Part shown: piece by piece, positions 1 to 5,760 of the stretch
Position numbering within the stretch: position 1 is the stretch's first letter
How the letters are laid out: the number at the start of each line of letters is the position of its first letter
From: Peptoniphilaceae bacterium
Lineage (GTDB): Bacteria > Bacillota > Clostridia > Tissierellales > Peptoniphilaceae
Reading direction: 5' to 3'
Length of the DNA: 8,139 nt
Assembly (NCBI GenBank): GCA_902363535.1
Contig: CABJAE010000021.1
Location: 1-8,139, forward strand
Program-made: the position numbers and the translations under genes
The notes under the pieces: generated by a model
What the model was told of the DNA's origin: nothing
Seen by the model: the letters and a program-made list of their open reading frames with translations, nothing else
Database searches by the model: none

Positions 1-45
1 GACATGACGCCATACGAATACGGCTCAACACTACTCAACGCATAG
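1..45 (+). CDS. IS3-family transposase OrfB, C-terminal fragment
   Basis: The first 14 codons of the window read as the end of a transposase and stop at TAG 43-45; the rest lies before the window. The peptide DMTPYEYGSTLLNA resembles the usual IS3-family OrfB tail, where an N-M-T-P-x-x-Y motif follows the catalytic domain. The complete OrfB in this window has NMTPLAYR at the same place, but its tail then differs, so this is a different element. The IS-like terminus directly downstream (up to 74) supports the call. Only the tail is visible, so the integrity of the gene cannot be judged. Confidence 0.7.
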   Translation, partial: DMTPYEYGSTLLNA

Positions 46-74
46 GGGTTGACGTGTCCAAATCAATGGGTCCA
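1..74 (+). mobile_element. Right end of a second, different IS3-family (IS150-like) element
   Basis: After the transposase stop codon at 43-45, the sequence up to 74 has the form of an IS150-like right end. Read on the minus strand it starts TGGACCC, then an AT-rich stretch, then GGACAC and TCAA. The full IS in this window has the same plan at its termini (TGGA, AT-rich, GGACA). The terminal CA at 73-74 is the best guess for the boundary. The left end and any target duplication lie outside the window, so the family is supported but the exact end is inferred. Confidence 0.6.
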
Positions 75-93
75 CCTTAGAAGGCCGCATTTT

Positions 94-200
94 CCCCGCC
101 CCCGGGGCCCCCACCCCTTTTTTGGCCGCGCTTAAGCTGTAAGAAAATGCCTACGGCATTTTCTGCTAATTGGGACGCGTCGCGGAAAGAAGAATGTGAG
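94..200 (-). repeat. Structured intergenic repeat, copy A (inverted)
   Basis: Read on the minus strand, this stretch runs parallel to the repeats at 268-357 and 7346-7436. It has an ACTCA..TTCTT segment, GCGACGCG, CCCAA, a strong hairpin with a GTA loop, then a G-rich block GGGGTGGGGGCCCCGGGGG. The order and spacing match the other copies, though base identity is lower. It lies between the IS end at 74 and copy B. No gene is supported in 46-426 apart from IS parts; a minus-strand reading frame through here shows no recognisable domain. Confidence 0.55.
142..164 (-). repeat. Perfect 10-bp stem hairpin in repeat copy A
   Basis: Arms AGAAAATGCC (142-151) and GGCATTTTCT (155-164) are exact reverse complements around a 3-base loop (TAC on plus, GTA on minus). 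It occupies the place of the GTCA and GTTA hairpins at 280-299 and 7358-7377. No T-run follows on either strand, so it is not a convincing intrinsic terminator. Confidence 0.75.
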
Positions 201-279
201 TCGGGTAATCCATCGTATGGAATCGAAGACAGCTCACTCAATTCATTGTCTTTAAATGTCGAAGAATCCCAACAGGAAT

Positions 280-299
280 CGAAGCCCGTCAGGGCTTCG
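280..299 (+). repeat. 8-bp hairpin, loop GTCA, covarying with 7358-7377
   Basis: CGAAGCCC and GGGCTTCG pair perfectly around GTCA. The equivalent hairpin in copy C is CGGAACCC, GTTA, GGGTTCCG. Five bases differ: one is in the loop and the other four form two compensatory pairs (A-T to G-C at stem position 3, G-C to A-T at position 5). This pattern points to selection on a folded structure rather than on primary sequence. Confidence 0.8.
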
Positions 300-353
300 C
301 ACATTTAGAAAGCGTTAGGGTGGAGTGGGATGGGGCCCTGGGGAAGGGGCAGA

Positions 354-357
354 GGGC
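354..357 (+). repeat. Target-site duplication of IS copy 1, left (GGGC)
   Basis: The four bases before the IS terminus (GGGC) are repeated directly after its right terminus at 1612-1615. A direct repeat of 3-5 bp is normal for IS3-family insertion. It marks copy 1 as a simple insertion and fixes the element boundaries at 358 and 1611. Confidence 0.8.
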
Positions 358-397
358 TGGATAGGTTACAATAATTAGGACAGTTTCCTTAAGGTGT
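358..397 (+). repeat. IS copy 1 left terminal inverted repeat
   Basis: Aligned without gaps against the reverse complement of 1572-1611, 30 of 40 bases match. The conserved blocks are TGGA at the tip, GGACA at 378-382, and CTTAAGGTGT at the inner end. The tip carries the TG dinucleotide usual for IS3-family ends. Confidence 0.85.
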
Positions 398-414
398 GGT
401 ATCTTATGATCAAC

Positions 415-421
415 AAGGAGG
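415..421 (+). promoter_or_regulatory. Ribosome binding site of orfA (decides the start)
   Basis: AAGGAGG lies 5 bases before ATG 427. It selects this ATG over an upstream in-frame GTG at 394, which overlaps the inverted repeat and has no such site. Confidence 0.85.
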
Positions 422-426
422 ATCAA

Positions 427-738
427 ATGGATAAAGCACCTAGAAAAAGAAGAGTCTTCTCAGACGAGTTCAAGCAGCACGTGGTGGACCTATACGAGGA
501 AGGCATGAGTCGGCAAGAGATCATTCAGAAATATTCGTTAACCCCTTCAGCTTTTGACCGCTGGGTTAGTCAATTCCGCACCACCGGGACCTTCAAAGAG
601 ACGGTTTCGTTGAGTGAATCGGATCAGGAAAAGATTGCCTTGCGTAAAGAGATTCAACGACTCAAGATGGAGAATGACATTTTAAAGCAGGCCGCGCTGA
701 TACTTGCGGAGAAAAACGATACGTCATCGATCGTTTGA
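427..738 (+). CDS. IS3-family transposase OrfA (DNA-binding subunit), copy 1
   Basis: A 103-residue basic protein that in this family binds the IS terminal inverted repeats and supplies the N-terminal part of the OrfAB fusion transposase. Residues about 8-50 form a helix-turn-helix of the IS3 OrfA (transposase_8) type, with RRVFSDEFKQHVVDLY, then a turn at EEGMSRQEI and a recognition helix around SLTPSAFDRWVSQF. Residues about 70-95 form a leucine-zipper-like coiled coil (ALRKEIQRLKMENDILKQAA), known in this family for multimerisation. The ATG at 427 is chosen because AAGGAGG lies 5 bases upstream. The end overlaps orfB by 4 bases. The second copy at 7506-7817 is identical as far as I can see. 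Confidence 0.92.
   Translation: MDKAPRKRRVFSDEFKQHVVDLYEEGMSRQEIIQKYSLTPSAFDRWVSQFRTTGTFKETVSLSESDQEKIALRKEIQRLKMENDILKQAALILAEKNDTSSIV
711..717 (+). promoter_or_regulatory. Candidate -1 programmed frameshift site between orfA and orfB
   Basis: The orfB frame is -1 relative to orfA and open from 678, so the two frames overlap over 678-738. The run GAAAAAC (orfA codons GAG AAA AAC) is the best slippery stretch in that overlap. A -1 slip would join the OrfA end to KRYVIDRLKHKYPVS, which reads well as an IS150-type OrfAB junction. It is not a perfect X-XXY-YYZ heptamer, so the site is inferred from family behaviour and position. Confidence 0.5.
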
Positions 739-1580
739 AGCACAAATACCCGGTATCAGCGCTTTGCAGAGTGTTAGGAATCAGCCGTTCCGCTTACTAT
801 TACCGGCCGAAGCCTCTTACCGATGAGGCCATCGAGCTGGAGATCAAGGTTCACTCCATCTTTCGCGCAAGTCATAACGTCTATGGCGCGCGCAGGATAA
901 AAAGTAAGTTAGAAGCAGAAAACATCGTCGCCTCTAGGCGACGAATTCGCGCCATCATGAAGAAACTTCACTTGGTATCCGTCTACACCAAAGCAAAATA
1001 CAGACACCACCCGACCAGGAAAAACGAAGAGAAAGTACGCAACGTTCTCAACCGAGAATTCAGTCATCGCAAGCCGCTGGAAGTCATCGTTTCCGACCTG
1101 ACCTATGTTCGCATCAATCAGAGATGGGCCTACGTTTGTGCCATTACTGATCTTTTCAATCGCGAAGTCATCGGCTACTCCTGCAGTCTTCGTCGCGACG
1201 CTGCCCTTATTCAGGAAGCATTTAGCACCATTCCCTACCCCCTCGACGCTGTCCAATACTTTCACACCGATCGAGGCAAAGAATTCGACAACAACACCAT
1301 TTGTGCCATCTTAAAAGCAAACGGCATCAAACGATCCCTAAGCCGACCTGGCAATCCATACGACAACGCCGTGGCAGAAAACATATTTAAAAGTTTCAAA
1401 ACCGAGTTTTTAGAGAGAGAAACCTTTCAAAGCCTTAACGAGTTAAGAGAAAAACTCAGCGATTATGTGCAGTGGTGGAACAACGACCGAGTGCACACAA
1501 GCCTTGAAAACATGACTCCGCTCGCATACAGGACAAAGAAAGCAGTGGAAGACAAAGACCGTTTACAGTTGACACCTTAA
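735..1580 (+). CDS. IS3-family transposase OrfB (DDE integrase-fold catalytic subunit), copy 1
   Basis: The catalytic half of the IS3 transposase, which cuts and joins the IS ends through a copy-out circular intermediate in this family. Residues about 1-110 form the HTH_21-like region (SRSAYYYRP, NVYGARRI, RRRIRAIMKKL). Residues about 115-270 form the rve integrase core. The catalytic triad is visible: D121 in VSDLTYV, D179 in HTDRGKEF and E215 in DNAVAEN, with 35 residues between the second D and E. The NMTPLAYR tail is typical. The only nearby start is TTG 735, without a ribosome binding site, so it is probably translated mainly as an OrfAB fusion through a -1 frameshift. No internal stop interrupts it. 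The TAA stop lies inside the right inverted repeat. Confidence 0.93.
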   Translation: MKHKYPVSALCRVLGISRSAYYYRPKPLTDEAIELEIKVHSIFRASHNVYGARRIKSKLEAENIVASRRRIRAIMKKLHLVSVYTKAKYRHHPTRKNEEKVRNVLNREFSHRKPLEVIVSDLTYVRINQRWAYVCAITDLFNREVIGYSCSLRRDAALIQEAFSTIPYPLDAVQYFHTDRGKEFDNNTICAILKANGIKRSLSRPGNPYDNAVAENIFKSFKTEFLERETFQSLNELREKLSDYVQWWNNDRVHTSLENMTPLAYRTKKAVEDKDRLQLTP

Positions 1581-1611
1581 GAAAAGTGTCCAAAAAAGTG
1601 TTGCCATTCCA
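1572..1611 (-). repeat. IS copy 1 right terminal inverted repeat
   Basis: The reverse complement starts TGGAATGG and aligns gap-free with the left repeat at 358-397, 30 of 40 bases matching. The inner ten bases (CTTAAGGTGT read on the minus strand) are identical in both. It ends in CA at 1610-1611, directly before the GGGC duplication. Confidence 0.85.
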
Positions 1612-1615
1612 GGGC
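1612..1615 (+). repeat. Target-site duplication of IS copy 1, right (GGGC)
   Basis: Second copy of the GGGC found at 354-357. Joining 357 directly to 1616 restores an uninterrupted palindromic repeat, which independently confirms the duplication. Confidence 0.8.
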
Positions 1616-1644
1616 GAATCGCAACGCCCTAGGCCCTTCCCAGG
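1616..1644 (+). repeat. Right half of the palindromic repeat split by IS copy 1
   Basis: Joined to 337-357 it forms an imperfect stem. The left arm is CCTGGGGAAGGGGC, then AG, then AGGGCG. The loop is AATCGCAA. The right arm is CGCCCT followed by AGGCCCTTCCCAGG. The 20-bp core AGGGCGAATCGCAACGCCCT is the exact reverse complement of 6464-6483. The stretch from 1645 to the terminator at 1774 is AT-rich and shows no gene or clear signal. Confidence 0.75.
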
Positions 1645-1773
1645 TCTCAAACCCATAAAAGAACATATTTTAATCGTAATAGAATTCAACACGCTAATCT
1701 GTTGGTGACGCAATAAAAAATCTAAGCCAAAAGTGAGCGAAAAAAGAAAATCCCGAAAAGATCCGTCTTTTTT

Positions 1774-1840
1774 AACAGAAAACAAGGGCAAGAAAAAAGA
1801 GGCTTGTTCAAAAGCCCCTTTTCTTGCCTTATTTTCTGTT
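1774..1840 (-). terminator. Long bidirectional intrinsic terminator after the GlsB-type gene
   Basis: The 67-bp stretch is nearly self-complementary, from AACAGAAAA at 1774 to TTTTCTGTT at 1840. On the minus strand the core is GGGGCTT, loop TTGAAC, AAGCCTC, followed by TTTTTTCTT, a classic GC stem plus U-tract. On the plus strand the same core is followed by TTTTCTT, so it may also stop transcripts coming from the IS side. The outer stem reaches back over the stop codon of the 1829-2080 gene. Confidence 0.85.
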
Positions 1841-2080
1841 TTTTACTGCATTCACGATCCACAAGAGGATTACGGAGCCGATGACGGCGATGATCAGGCT
1901 GTAGATGTTGAAGCCGGATACTTTGCCCATGTGGAAGACATTGCTTGCGATGAAGCCGCCGATAAAGGAACCGACGATCCCGGTGACGATGTTTGCCACA
2001 GCGCCCATGGATTCGTCTTTGCCCATGATTTTACTTGCGATCCAGCCGGCCAGTGCGCCGAAAATTAACCAAAATAACAT
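1829..2080 (-). CDS. GlsB/YeaQ/YmgE family small membrane protein
   Basis: An 83-residue, glycine-rich hydrophobic protein of the transglycosylase-associated (GlsB/YeaQ/YmgE) family, often linked with general or envelope stress in Bacillota; the biochemical role is unclear and no enzymatic activity is implied. Three membrane segments are visible at about residues 2-19, 27-48 and 58-79, separated by short loops, ending in a basic tail (VKNRK). The motifs GALAGWIASKIMG and GIVGSFIGGFIAS are characteristic. Length is normal for the family. The ATG at 2078-2080 is supported by AAAGGAG 7 bases upstream (2088-2094). It is monocistronic: a strong terminator follows directly, and the ABC operon upstream ends 95 bp before its start. 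Confidence 0.9.
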   Translation of the reverse strand: MLFWLIFGALAGWIASKIMGKDESMGAVANIVTGIVGSFIGGFIASNVFHMGKVSGFNIYSLIIAVIGSVILLWIVNAVKNRK

Positions 2081-2087
2081 GAAAGAT

Positions 2088-2094
2088 CTCCTTT
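2088..2094 (-). promoter_or_regulatory. Ribosome binding site of the GlsB-type gene
   Basis: AAAGGAG on the minus strand, 7 bases before the ATG. Between 2095 and 2175 the sequence is AT-rich and should hold the promoter. A GCGGGTAA motif (minus strand) slightly recalls a sigma-B -10 region, but no convincing -35 partner is present, so I do not call a promoter. Confidence 0.7.
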
Positions 2095-2175
2095 CGAATG
2101 AGTCCTATTAATGATGTTATTTTATTCTTACCCGCGCTTGTGAAATTTATTCAGTGAGGAGAAAAGTTTTTGCAG

Positions 2176-3981
2176 TTAAATTTCTTTTCCTTCAAATTGG
2201 CTGTGGTAGAGTTCGTAGTACTCGCCCTTTCGGGCCATAAGGCTGTGGTGATCCCCCTGTTCCACGATGTTTCCGTCTTTTAAAACGAGGATCACGTCGG
2301 CACCGACGATGGTGGAGAGGCGGTGGGCGATGACGAAGTTGGTGCGGCCGTGCATGAGGCGATCCATGGCTTTTTGGATGAGTTTTTCCGTGCGGGTATC
2401 CACGGAGCTGGTGGCTTCGTCGAGGATTAAGATGTCGGGATCGGAGATGAGGGCCCGGGCGATGGTCAACAGTTGCCGCTGGCCTTGGGAGATTTCCGAG
2501 CCGGATTCGGTGATGATTTCGTCGTAGCCATTGGGCAGGGTGCGGATAAAGTTGTCGGCGTAGGTGGCCTTGGCGGCGGCACGAATGGCCTCGTCGGTAG
2601 CGCCTTCTTTGCCGTAGGCGATGTTGTCTTTAATGGAACCTGAAAAGAGCCAGGTGTCTTGAAGTACCATGCCGAAGTGGCTGCGCAAATTTTCGCGGGT
2701 TAGCTTGCGAATGTCTACGCCGTCGACGGAAATGCTGCCGTGATCGGGCTCGTAGAAGCGCATCAAAAGATTGATGAGGGTGGTTTTTCCGGCGCCGGTG
2801 GGCCCGACAATGGCCACGGTCTCGCCGGGCTTGACGTGAAGGGAGAAGTCGTCGATGACCACTTGGTTTTTCTCGTAGCCGAAGCGCACGTGGTCGAAGG
2901 TGACTTCGCCTTTTAGTTTATCCAAGGGGGCGGCGTCTTCAACTTCCGCCTCTTCTTCCCCATCGAGGACGTGGAAGATGCGGTCGGCGGCGGAGATGGC
3001 CGATTGCAAGGCGCCCACCACTTCCGCCATGCCGCTGATGGGTTGGTTGAGCTTTCTCGAGTATTGGAAGAAGGCTTGGATGGACCCGACGGTAATGGCG
3101 CCGTTCAAGACCAAGAATCCGCCGAAGACGGCGATGGCCACGTAGCCCAGGTTGGAGATAAAGCCCATGAGGGGCATGATTTCGCCGCTGATAAATTGGG
3201 CTTTGTAGGCGTTGTCGTAGAGGGCGTCGTTAATGGCATTAAATTCCGTCATTGACCGGTCTTCGAAGGTGAAGCTCTTTACCACTTCCTGGGCCGTGAT
3301 GATTTCTTCCATGTAGCCGTCCACCCGGCCCATGTCGTGGCTCTTGGCGCGGAAGTAGCGCTGGCTGATGCCGGCGACTTTCGCCGTGACAAAGGCGCTT
3401 ACGGGCAGCACGATCAAGGAAATAATCGTGAGCCGGGGCTCGATGTAGAGCATCATGGCCAAGGTGCCGATGATGGTGACCACGGCGCTGATGATCTGGG
3501 CGATGTTTTGCCGCATGTTGTTGACCACGGATTCCATGTCGTTGGTCATGCGGGAGAGGAGATCCCCCACGGTAAAGCGGTCCAAATAGGCCACGGGGAG
3601 GCGCTGAATCTTTTCGGAGAATTCTTTTCTCAGGGTAAAGACGGTTTTTTGGGTGATCTTTACGAGGATGCGGCCTCGGAAGAAGTAGAAGATCGAGGAG
3701 GTAATATACATGGCGAGGAGAATGAGGGCGATGCGATTTAAATAACCGTAGTCGATTCCCCGCCCCGCCTTTACGGAGTCGAAAATATTGGTGATCCCCA
3801 GCCCTAAGATCCAGGGCGTGAAGATGTCGATAATGGTGGCGATGGCCGTAAAGAGGATGGCCAGGGCCATATAGAGTTTGTCTTGATTTAAATAGCCGAT
3901 GAGCCGCTTCATAATGCGGCGGCTGTCGGCGCTTCTCAGGCTGCGGCGGTCTCGTTCTGTGACGCCTTTAAATCTAGGCAT
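2176..3981 (-). CDS. Heterodimeric ABC exporter, canonical-ATPase subunit (BmrD/LmrD-like)
   Basis: A 601-residue fused membrane/ATPase subunit of a type IV ABC exporter; with its partner (3974-5695) it would form a heterodimer in the cytoplasmic membrane exporting drugs, lipids or peptides, substrate unknown. A charged N-terminal extension (about 1-22) precedes six membrane segments (about 35-60, 82-102, 158-180, 184-203, 268-293, and a weaker one near 297-315). The ATPase domain has Walker A GPTGAGKTT (393-401), Q-loop Q441, signature ISQGQ (497-501), Walker B ILILDE with catalytic E522, and H-loop H553. Catalytic residues are complete, but the signature has Q in place of the first G of SGGQ, as in the second subunit of asymmetric exporters. 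Start ATG 3979-3981 has AGGAGGTG 6 bases upstream and overlaps the partner's stop by 8 bp, implying translational coupling. Confidence 0.92.
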   Translation of the reverse strand: MPRFKGVTERDRRSLRSADSRRIMKRLIGYLNQDKLYMALAILFTAIATIIDIFTPWILGLGITNIFDSVKAGRGIDYGYLNRIALILLAMYITSSIFYFFRGRILVKITQKTVFTLRKEFSEKIQRLPVAYLDRFTVGDLLSRMTNDMESVVNNMRQNIAQIISAVVTIIGTLAMMLYIEPRLTIISLIVLPVSAFVTAKVAGISQRYFRAKSHDMGRVDGYMEEIITAQEVVKSFTFEDRSMTEFNAINDALYDNAYKAQFISGEIMPLMGFISNLGYVAIAVFGGFLVLNGAITVGSIQAFFQYSRKLNQPISGMAEVVGALQSAISAADRIFHVLDGEEEAEVEDAAPLDKLKGEVTFDHVRFGYEKNQVVIDDFSLHVKPGETVAIVGPTGAGKTTLINLLMRFYEPDHGSISVDGVDIRKLTRENLRSHFGMVLQDTWLFSGSIKDNIAYGKEGATDEAIRAAAKATYADNFIRTLPNGYDEIITESGSEISQGQRQLLTIARALISDPDILILDEATSSVDTRTEKLIQKAMDRLMHGRTNFVIAHRLSTIVGADVILVLKDGNIVEQGDHHSLMARKGEYYELYHSQFEGKEI

Positions 3982-5695
3982 AGAGCACCTCCTCTCCCAA
4001 TTGCGAGGCGGCGATTTCCCGGTACACTGTGGAGGATTTCATGAGCTCCTCGTGGGTGCCGCGGGAGATGATTTTGCCGTCGTCCAGGACCAGGATTTCG
4101 TCGCAGTCCAACACCGTCATGACCCGCTGGGCCACGATAATGGTGGCGGTGCGATCGGTCATGGGGGCCAGGGCGCGGCGCAGGGCCTTGTCCGTTTGAA
4201 AGTCCAGGGCGGAAAAGGCGTCGTCGAAGAGCAGTACCTCGGGCTCTTTCGCCAAGGCGCGAGCGATGGAGAGGCGCTGTTTCTGTCCGCCGGAGAGGTT
4301 TTTCCCCGTTTGGGATACGGTAGCGTCCATCCCGTTTTCCGCGGCGTGGACGAAGTCTTTCGCCTGGGCGATGGAAAGGTAGCGGTCCGTTTCCCCGTCG
4401 CTTAAGGGCTTATCGTGGGACAGGCCGATGTTTTCCCGCACGCTCCTTAAAAGAAGCATGGCCTTTTGGGGCGCGTAGCCCACGCGGCTGCGCAGGTCTT
4501 TGGCGGAAATGTCTTCGATGTTTACGCCGTTTAGGCGGATTTCGCCGCCCGAGACGTGGTAGAAGCGGTGGATCAGCTTTAAAATCGTGCTCTTGCCGCT
4601 TCCCGTGCCGCCGATAATGGCGATCTTCTCTCCGGCCTTCACCTCAAAGGAAATGTCCGACAACACGGGCCGCTCGGCGCCGGGGTAGGAAAAGCTGACG
4701 TGATCGAAGACGAGGGAGGTTTCCCCCTCTTCCGGCAGGGTGACTTTTACATTTTCCTTGGCCGGCGGCGTCTCGAGGACTTCGACGATGCGGTCGTAGG
4801 CGGCTTTGGCGTTGGGGTACATGGCGAAGAGCATGGAGAACATGCTGAGCGCAAACATGATTTGCACGACGTATTGAATAAATGCCATGAGATCCCCCAC
4901 TTCCATGGTGCCGGCGTGGATACGGCCGGCGCCGAAGTAGAGGACGGCGACCATGCTGAGGTTAAAAATCAGATTAAAGGCCGGGAGCATGGTAATCAGG
5001 TAATTATTCACCTGCTCCGATGTGCGACGCATGGATCGGTTCACCTCGTCGAAACGCTTATCCTCGTAGCTTTCCTTACCGAAAGCGCGAATCACGCGAA
5101 TCCCCGTGAGCCGTTCCCGAAAGTGGAGGTTGATCTTGTCCATGAGCTCGCGAATGCGGCGAAAGCAGGGAATGGATTTTCGGGCGATGGTAATGACCAC
5201 GGCGAGAAGCATAGGCCCCGAGATTAAAATAATGGCGGAAAGCTTCACGTCGGTGGTGAGGCACATGTAGGTGGCCCCGAAAAACATAAGGGGGGCGCGC
5301 ACCATGGGGCGAAGGGCTACCACGGCCATGCGCTCCAGCTGACTGATGTCGTCGGTGGCGCGGGTTAAAATCGAGGGAGCGCCGAAGGTCTCGAAGGATG
5401 GAAAATCCAAAGAGAGCACGTGGGCAAAAAGGCCGGCGCGAAGATCTCGGGCAAATCCCATGGAAATTTTCGCCGCCATGAGCCCGGCCACAGTCATTAA
5501 AATCACCGACAAAGCGGCGAGGCCGATCATGGCCAGGCCTTTATTGAAAATTAAAGGCACATTTCCGCGCAAGACCCCGGCGTCCACAATGTGGCTCATA
5601 AGCCGCGGCAGGTAAAGGTCTGCCAAAATACTCAGGGCGATGAGTAAAACTTCGCCGATAATTAAGGGTATATAGGGTTTAATGTATTGTTTCAT
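3974..5695 (-). CDS. Heterodimeric ABC exporter, degenerate-site subunit (BmrC/LmrC-like)
   Basis: A 573-residue membrane/ATPase subunit, first gene of the two-gene exporter operon. Membrane segments lie at about residues 11-30, 53-74, 128-147, 150-171, 233-255 and 267-290. The ATPase domain has Walker A GGTGSGKST (362-370), Q-loop Q410 and a canonical LSGGQ signature (467-471). Walker B reads VLLFDD, so D492 replaces the catalytic glutamate, and the H-loop histidine is Q523 (VAQR). These two changes are the known hallmark of the degenerate nucleotide site in heterodimeric exporters such as TM287/288, BmrCD and LmrCD. Its intact SGGQ would complete the active site on the partner, and the partner's SQGQ would face this degenerate site. 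The start has only a modest ribosome site (AAGGA, 7 bases upstream). It is divergent from 5761-6321. Substrate unknown. Confidence 0.92.
   Translation of the reverse strand: MKQYIKPYIPLIIGEVLLIALSILADLYLPRLMSHIVDAGVLRGNVPLIFNKGLAMIGLAALSVILMTVAGLMAAKISMGFARDLRAGLFAHVLSLDFPSFETFGAPSILTRATDDISQLERMAVVALRPMVRAPLMFFGATYMCLTTDVKLSAIILISGPMLLAVVITIARKSIPCFRRIRELMDKINLHFRERLTGIRVIRAFGKESYEDKRFDEVNRSMRRTSEQVNNYLITMLPAFNLIFNLSMVAVLYFGAGRIHAGTMEVGDLMAFIQYVVQIMFALSMFSMLFAMYPNAKAAYDRIVEVLETPPAKENVKVTLPEEGETSLVFDHVSFSYPGAERPVLSDISFEVKAGEKIAIIGGTGSGKSTILKLIHRFYHVSGGEIRLNGVNIEDISAKDLRSRVGYAPQKAMLLLRSVRENIGLSHDKPLSDGETDRYLSIAQAKDFVHAAENGMDATVSQTGKNLSGGQKQRLSIARALAKEPEVLLFDDAFSALDFQTDKALRRALAPMTDRTATIIVAQRVMTVLDCDEILVLDDGKIISRGTHEELMKSSTVYREIAASQLGEEVLYA
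3986..3993 (-). promoter_or_regulatory. Ribosome binding site of the second exporter subunit
   Basis: AGGAGGTG on the minus strand, inside the end of the first subunit gene and 6 bases before the ATG at 3981. It fixes the start of the 601-residue subunit and is far stronger than the site before the first subunit. Confidence 0.85.
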
Positions 5696-5705
5696 TTCAC
5701 CATCC

Positions 5706-5733
5706 TTGTCATAAAAAAGCTATTACTTATTAT
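5706..5733 (+). promoter_or_regulatory. Predicted sigma-A-type promoter of the C39-like gene
   Basis: TTGTCA (5706-5711) and TATTAT (5728-5733) are separated by 16 bases, close to TTGACA/TATAAT. A ribosome site AAAGG (5748-5752) and the ATG at 5761 follow. The -10 overlaps the predicted -10 of the opposite promoter, so the two divergent units could compete for polymerase. Confidence 0.55.
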
Positions 5734-5757
5734 ATCTACCCGAATAGAAAGGTTATA
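5729..5757 (-). promoter_or_regulatory. Predicted promoter of the ABC exporter operon
   Basis: On the minus strand a perfect TATAAT occupies 5729-5734. The -35 position 17 bases upstream (TATAAC) is poor, so the promoter may be weak or activator-dependent. No regulator gene is adjacent in the window. Placement in the 65-bp gap before the exporter start supports the call. Confidence 0.45.
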
Positions 5758-5760
5758 CAC

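Larger units (their letters stand above)
268..357 (+). repeat. Structured intergenic repeat, copy B (left flank of IS copy 1)
   Basis: This 90-bp segment aligns along its length with 7346-7436 at about four-fifths identity by eye. It starts with CCCAACAGGAATC, then a hairpin (280-299), a TAGAA(A/G)GCG segment and a G-rich block at 329-357. The IS begins immediately after it, at 358. The G-rich block is the left arm of a longer palindrome whose right arm lies beyond the IS at 1616-1644, so the IS splits this repeat. Confidence 0.75.
358..1611 (+). mobile_element. Complete IS3-family (IS150-like) insertion sequence, copy 1, 1254 bp
   Basis: The element has 40-bp imperfect terminal inverted repeats (358-397 and 1572-1611, 30 of 40 positions matching) that begin TGGA, and a GGGC target duplication on both sides. 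It carries orfA and orfB in the -1 relation typical of IS3-family elements, with a DD(35)E transposase. The orfB stop codon lies inside the right inverted repeat. All parts are intact, so it is probably active or recently active. The nearly identical second copy at 7437 supports recent movement. The IS150 subgroup is inferred from OrfA/OrfB style, not from a database match. Confidence 0.9.

Noticed and set aside
77..304. Minus-strand 75-codon reading frame through repeats A and B, sharing LTGxDSCW with a frame at 7197-7505
   Set aside because: No ribosome site or domain. The shared residues come from the repeated hairpin DNA, where substitutions preserve pairing and not the amino acids.
94..357. 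CRISPR array or tandem repeat cluster
   Set aside because: Only two diverged, inverted copies with no regular spacer-repeat pattern.
394..426. GTG at 394 as the orfA start
   Set aside because: It overlaps the terminal inverted repeat and lacks a ribosome site, whereas ATG 427 has AAGGAGG at ideal distance.
1733..2068. Plus-strand 111-codon frame opposite the GlsB-type gene
   Set aside because: It runs through the terminator palindrome and antisense to a clear membrane-protein gene; no independent support.
3337..4405. Long plus-strand frames opposite the exporter genes
   Set aside because: Compositions rich in G, D, H and V are typical of antisense shadows of GC-rich genes. The minus-strand frames carry complete ABC motifs.
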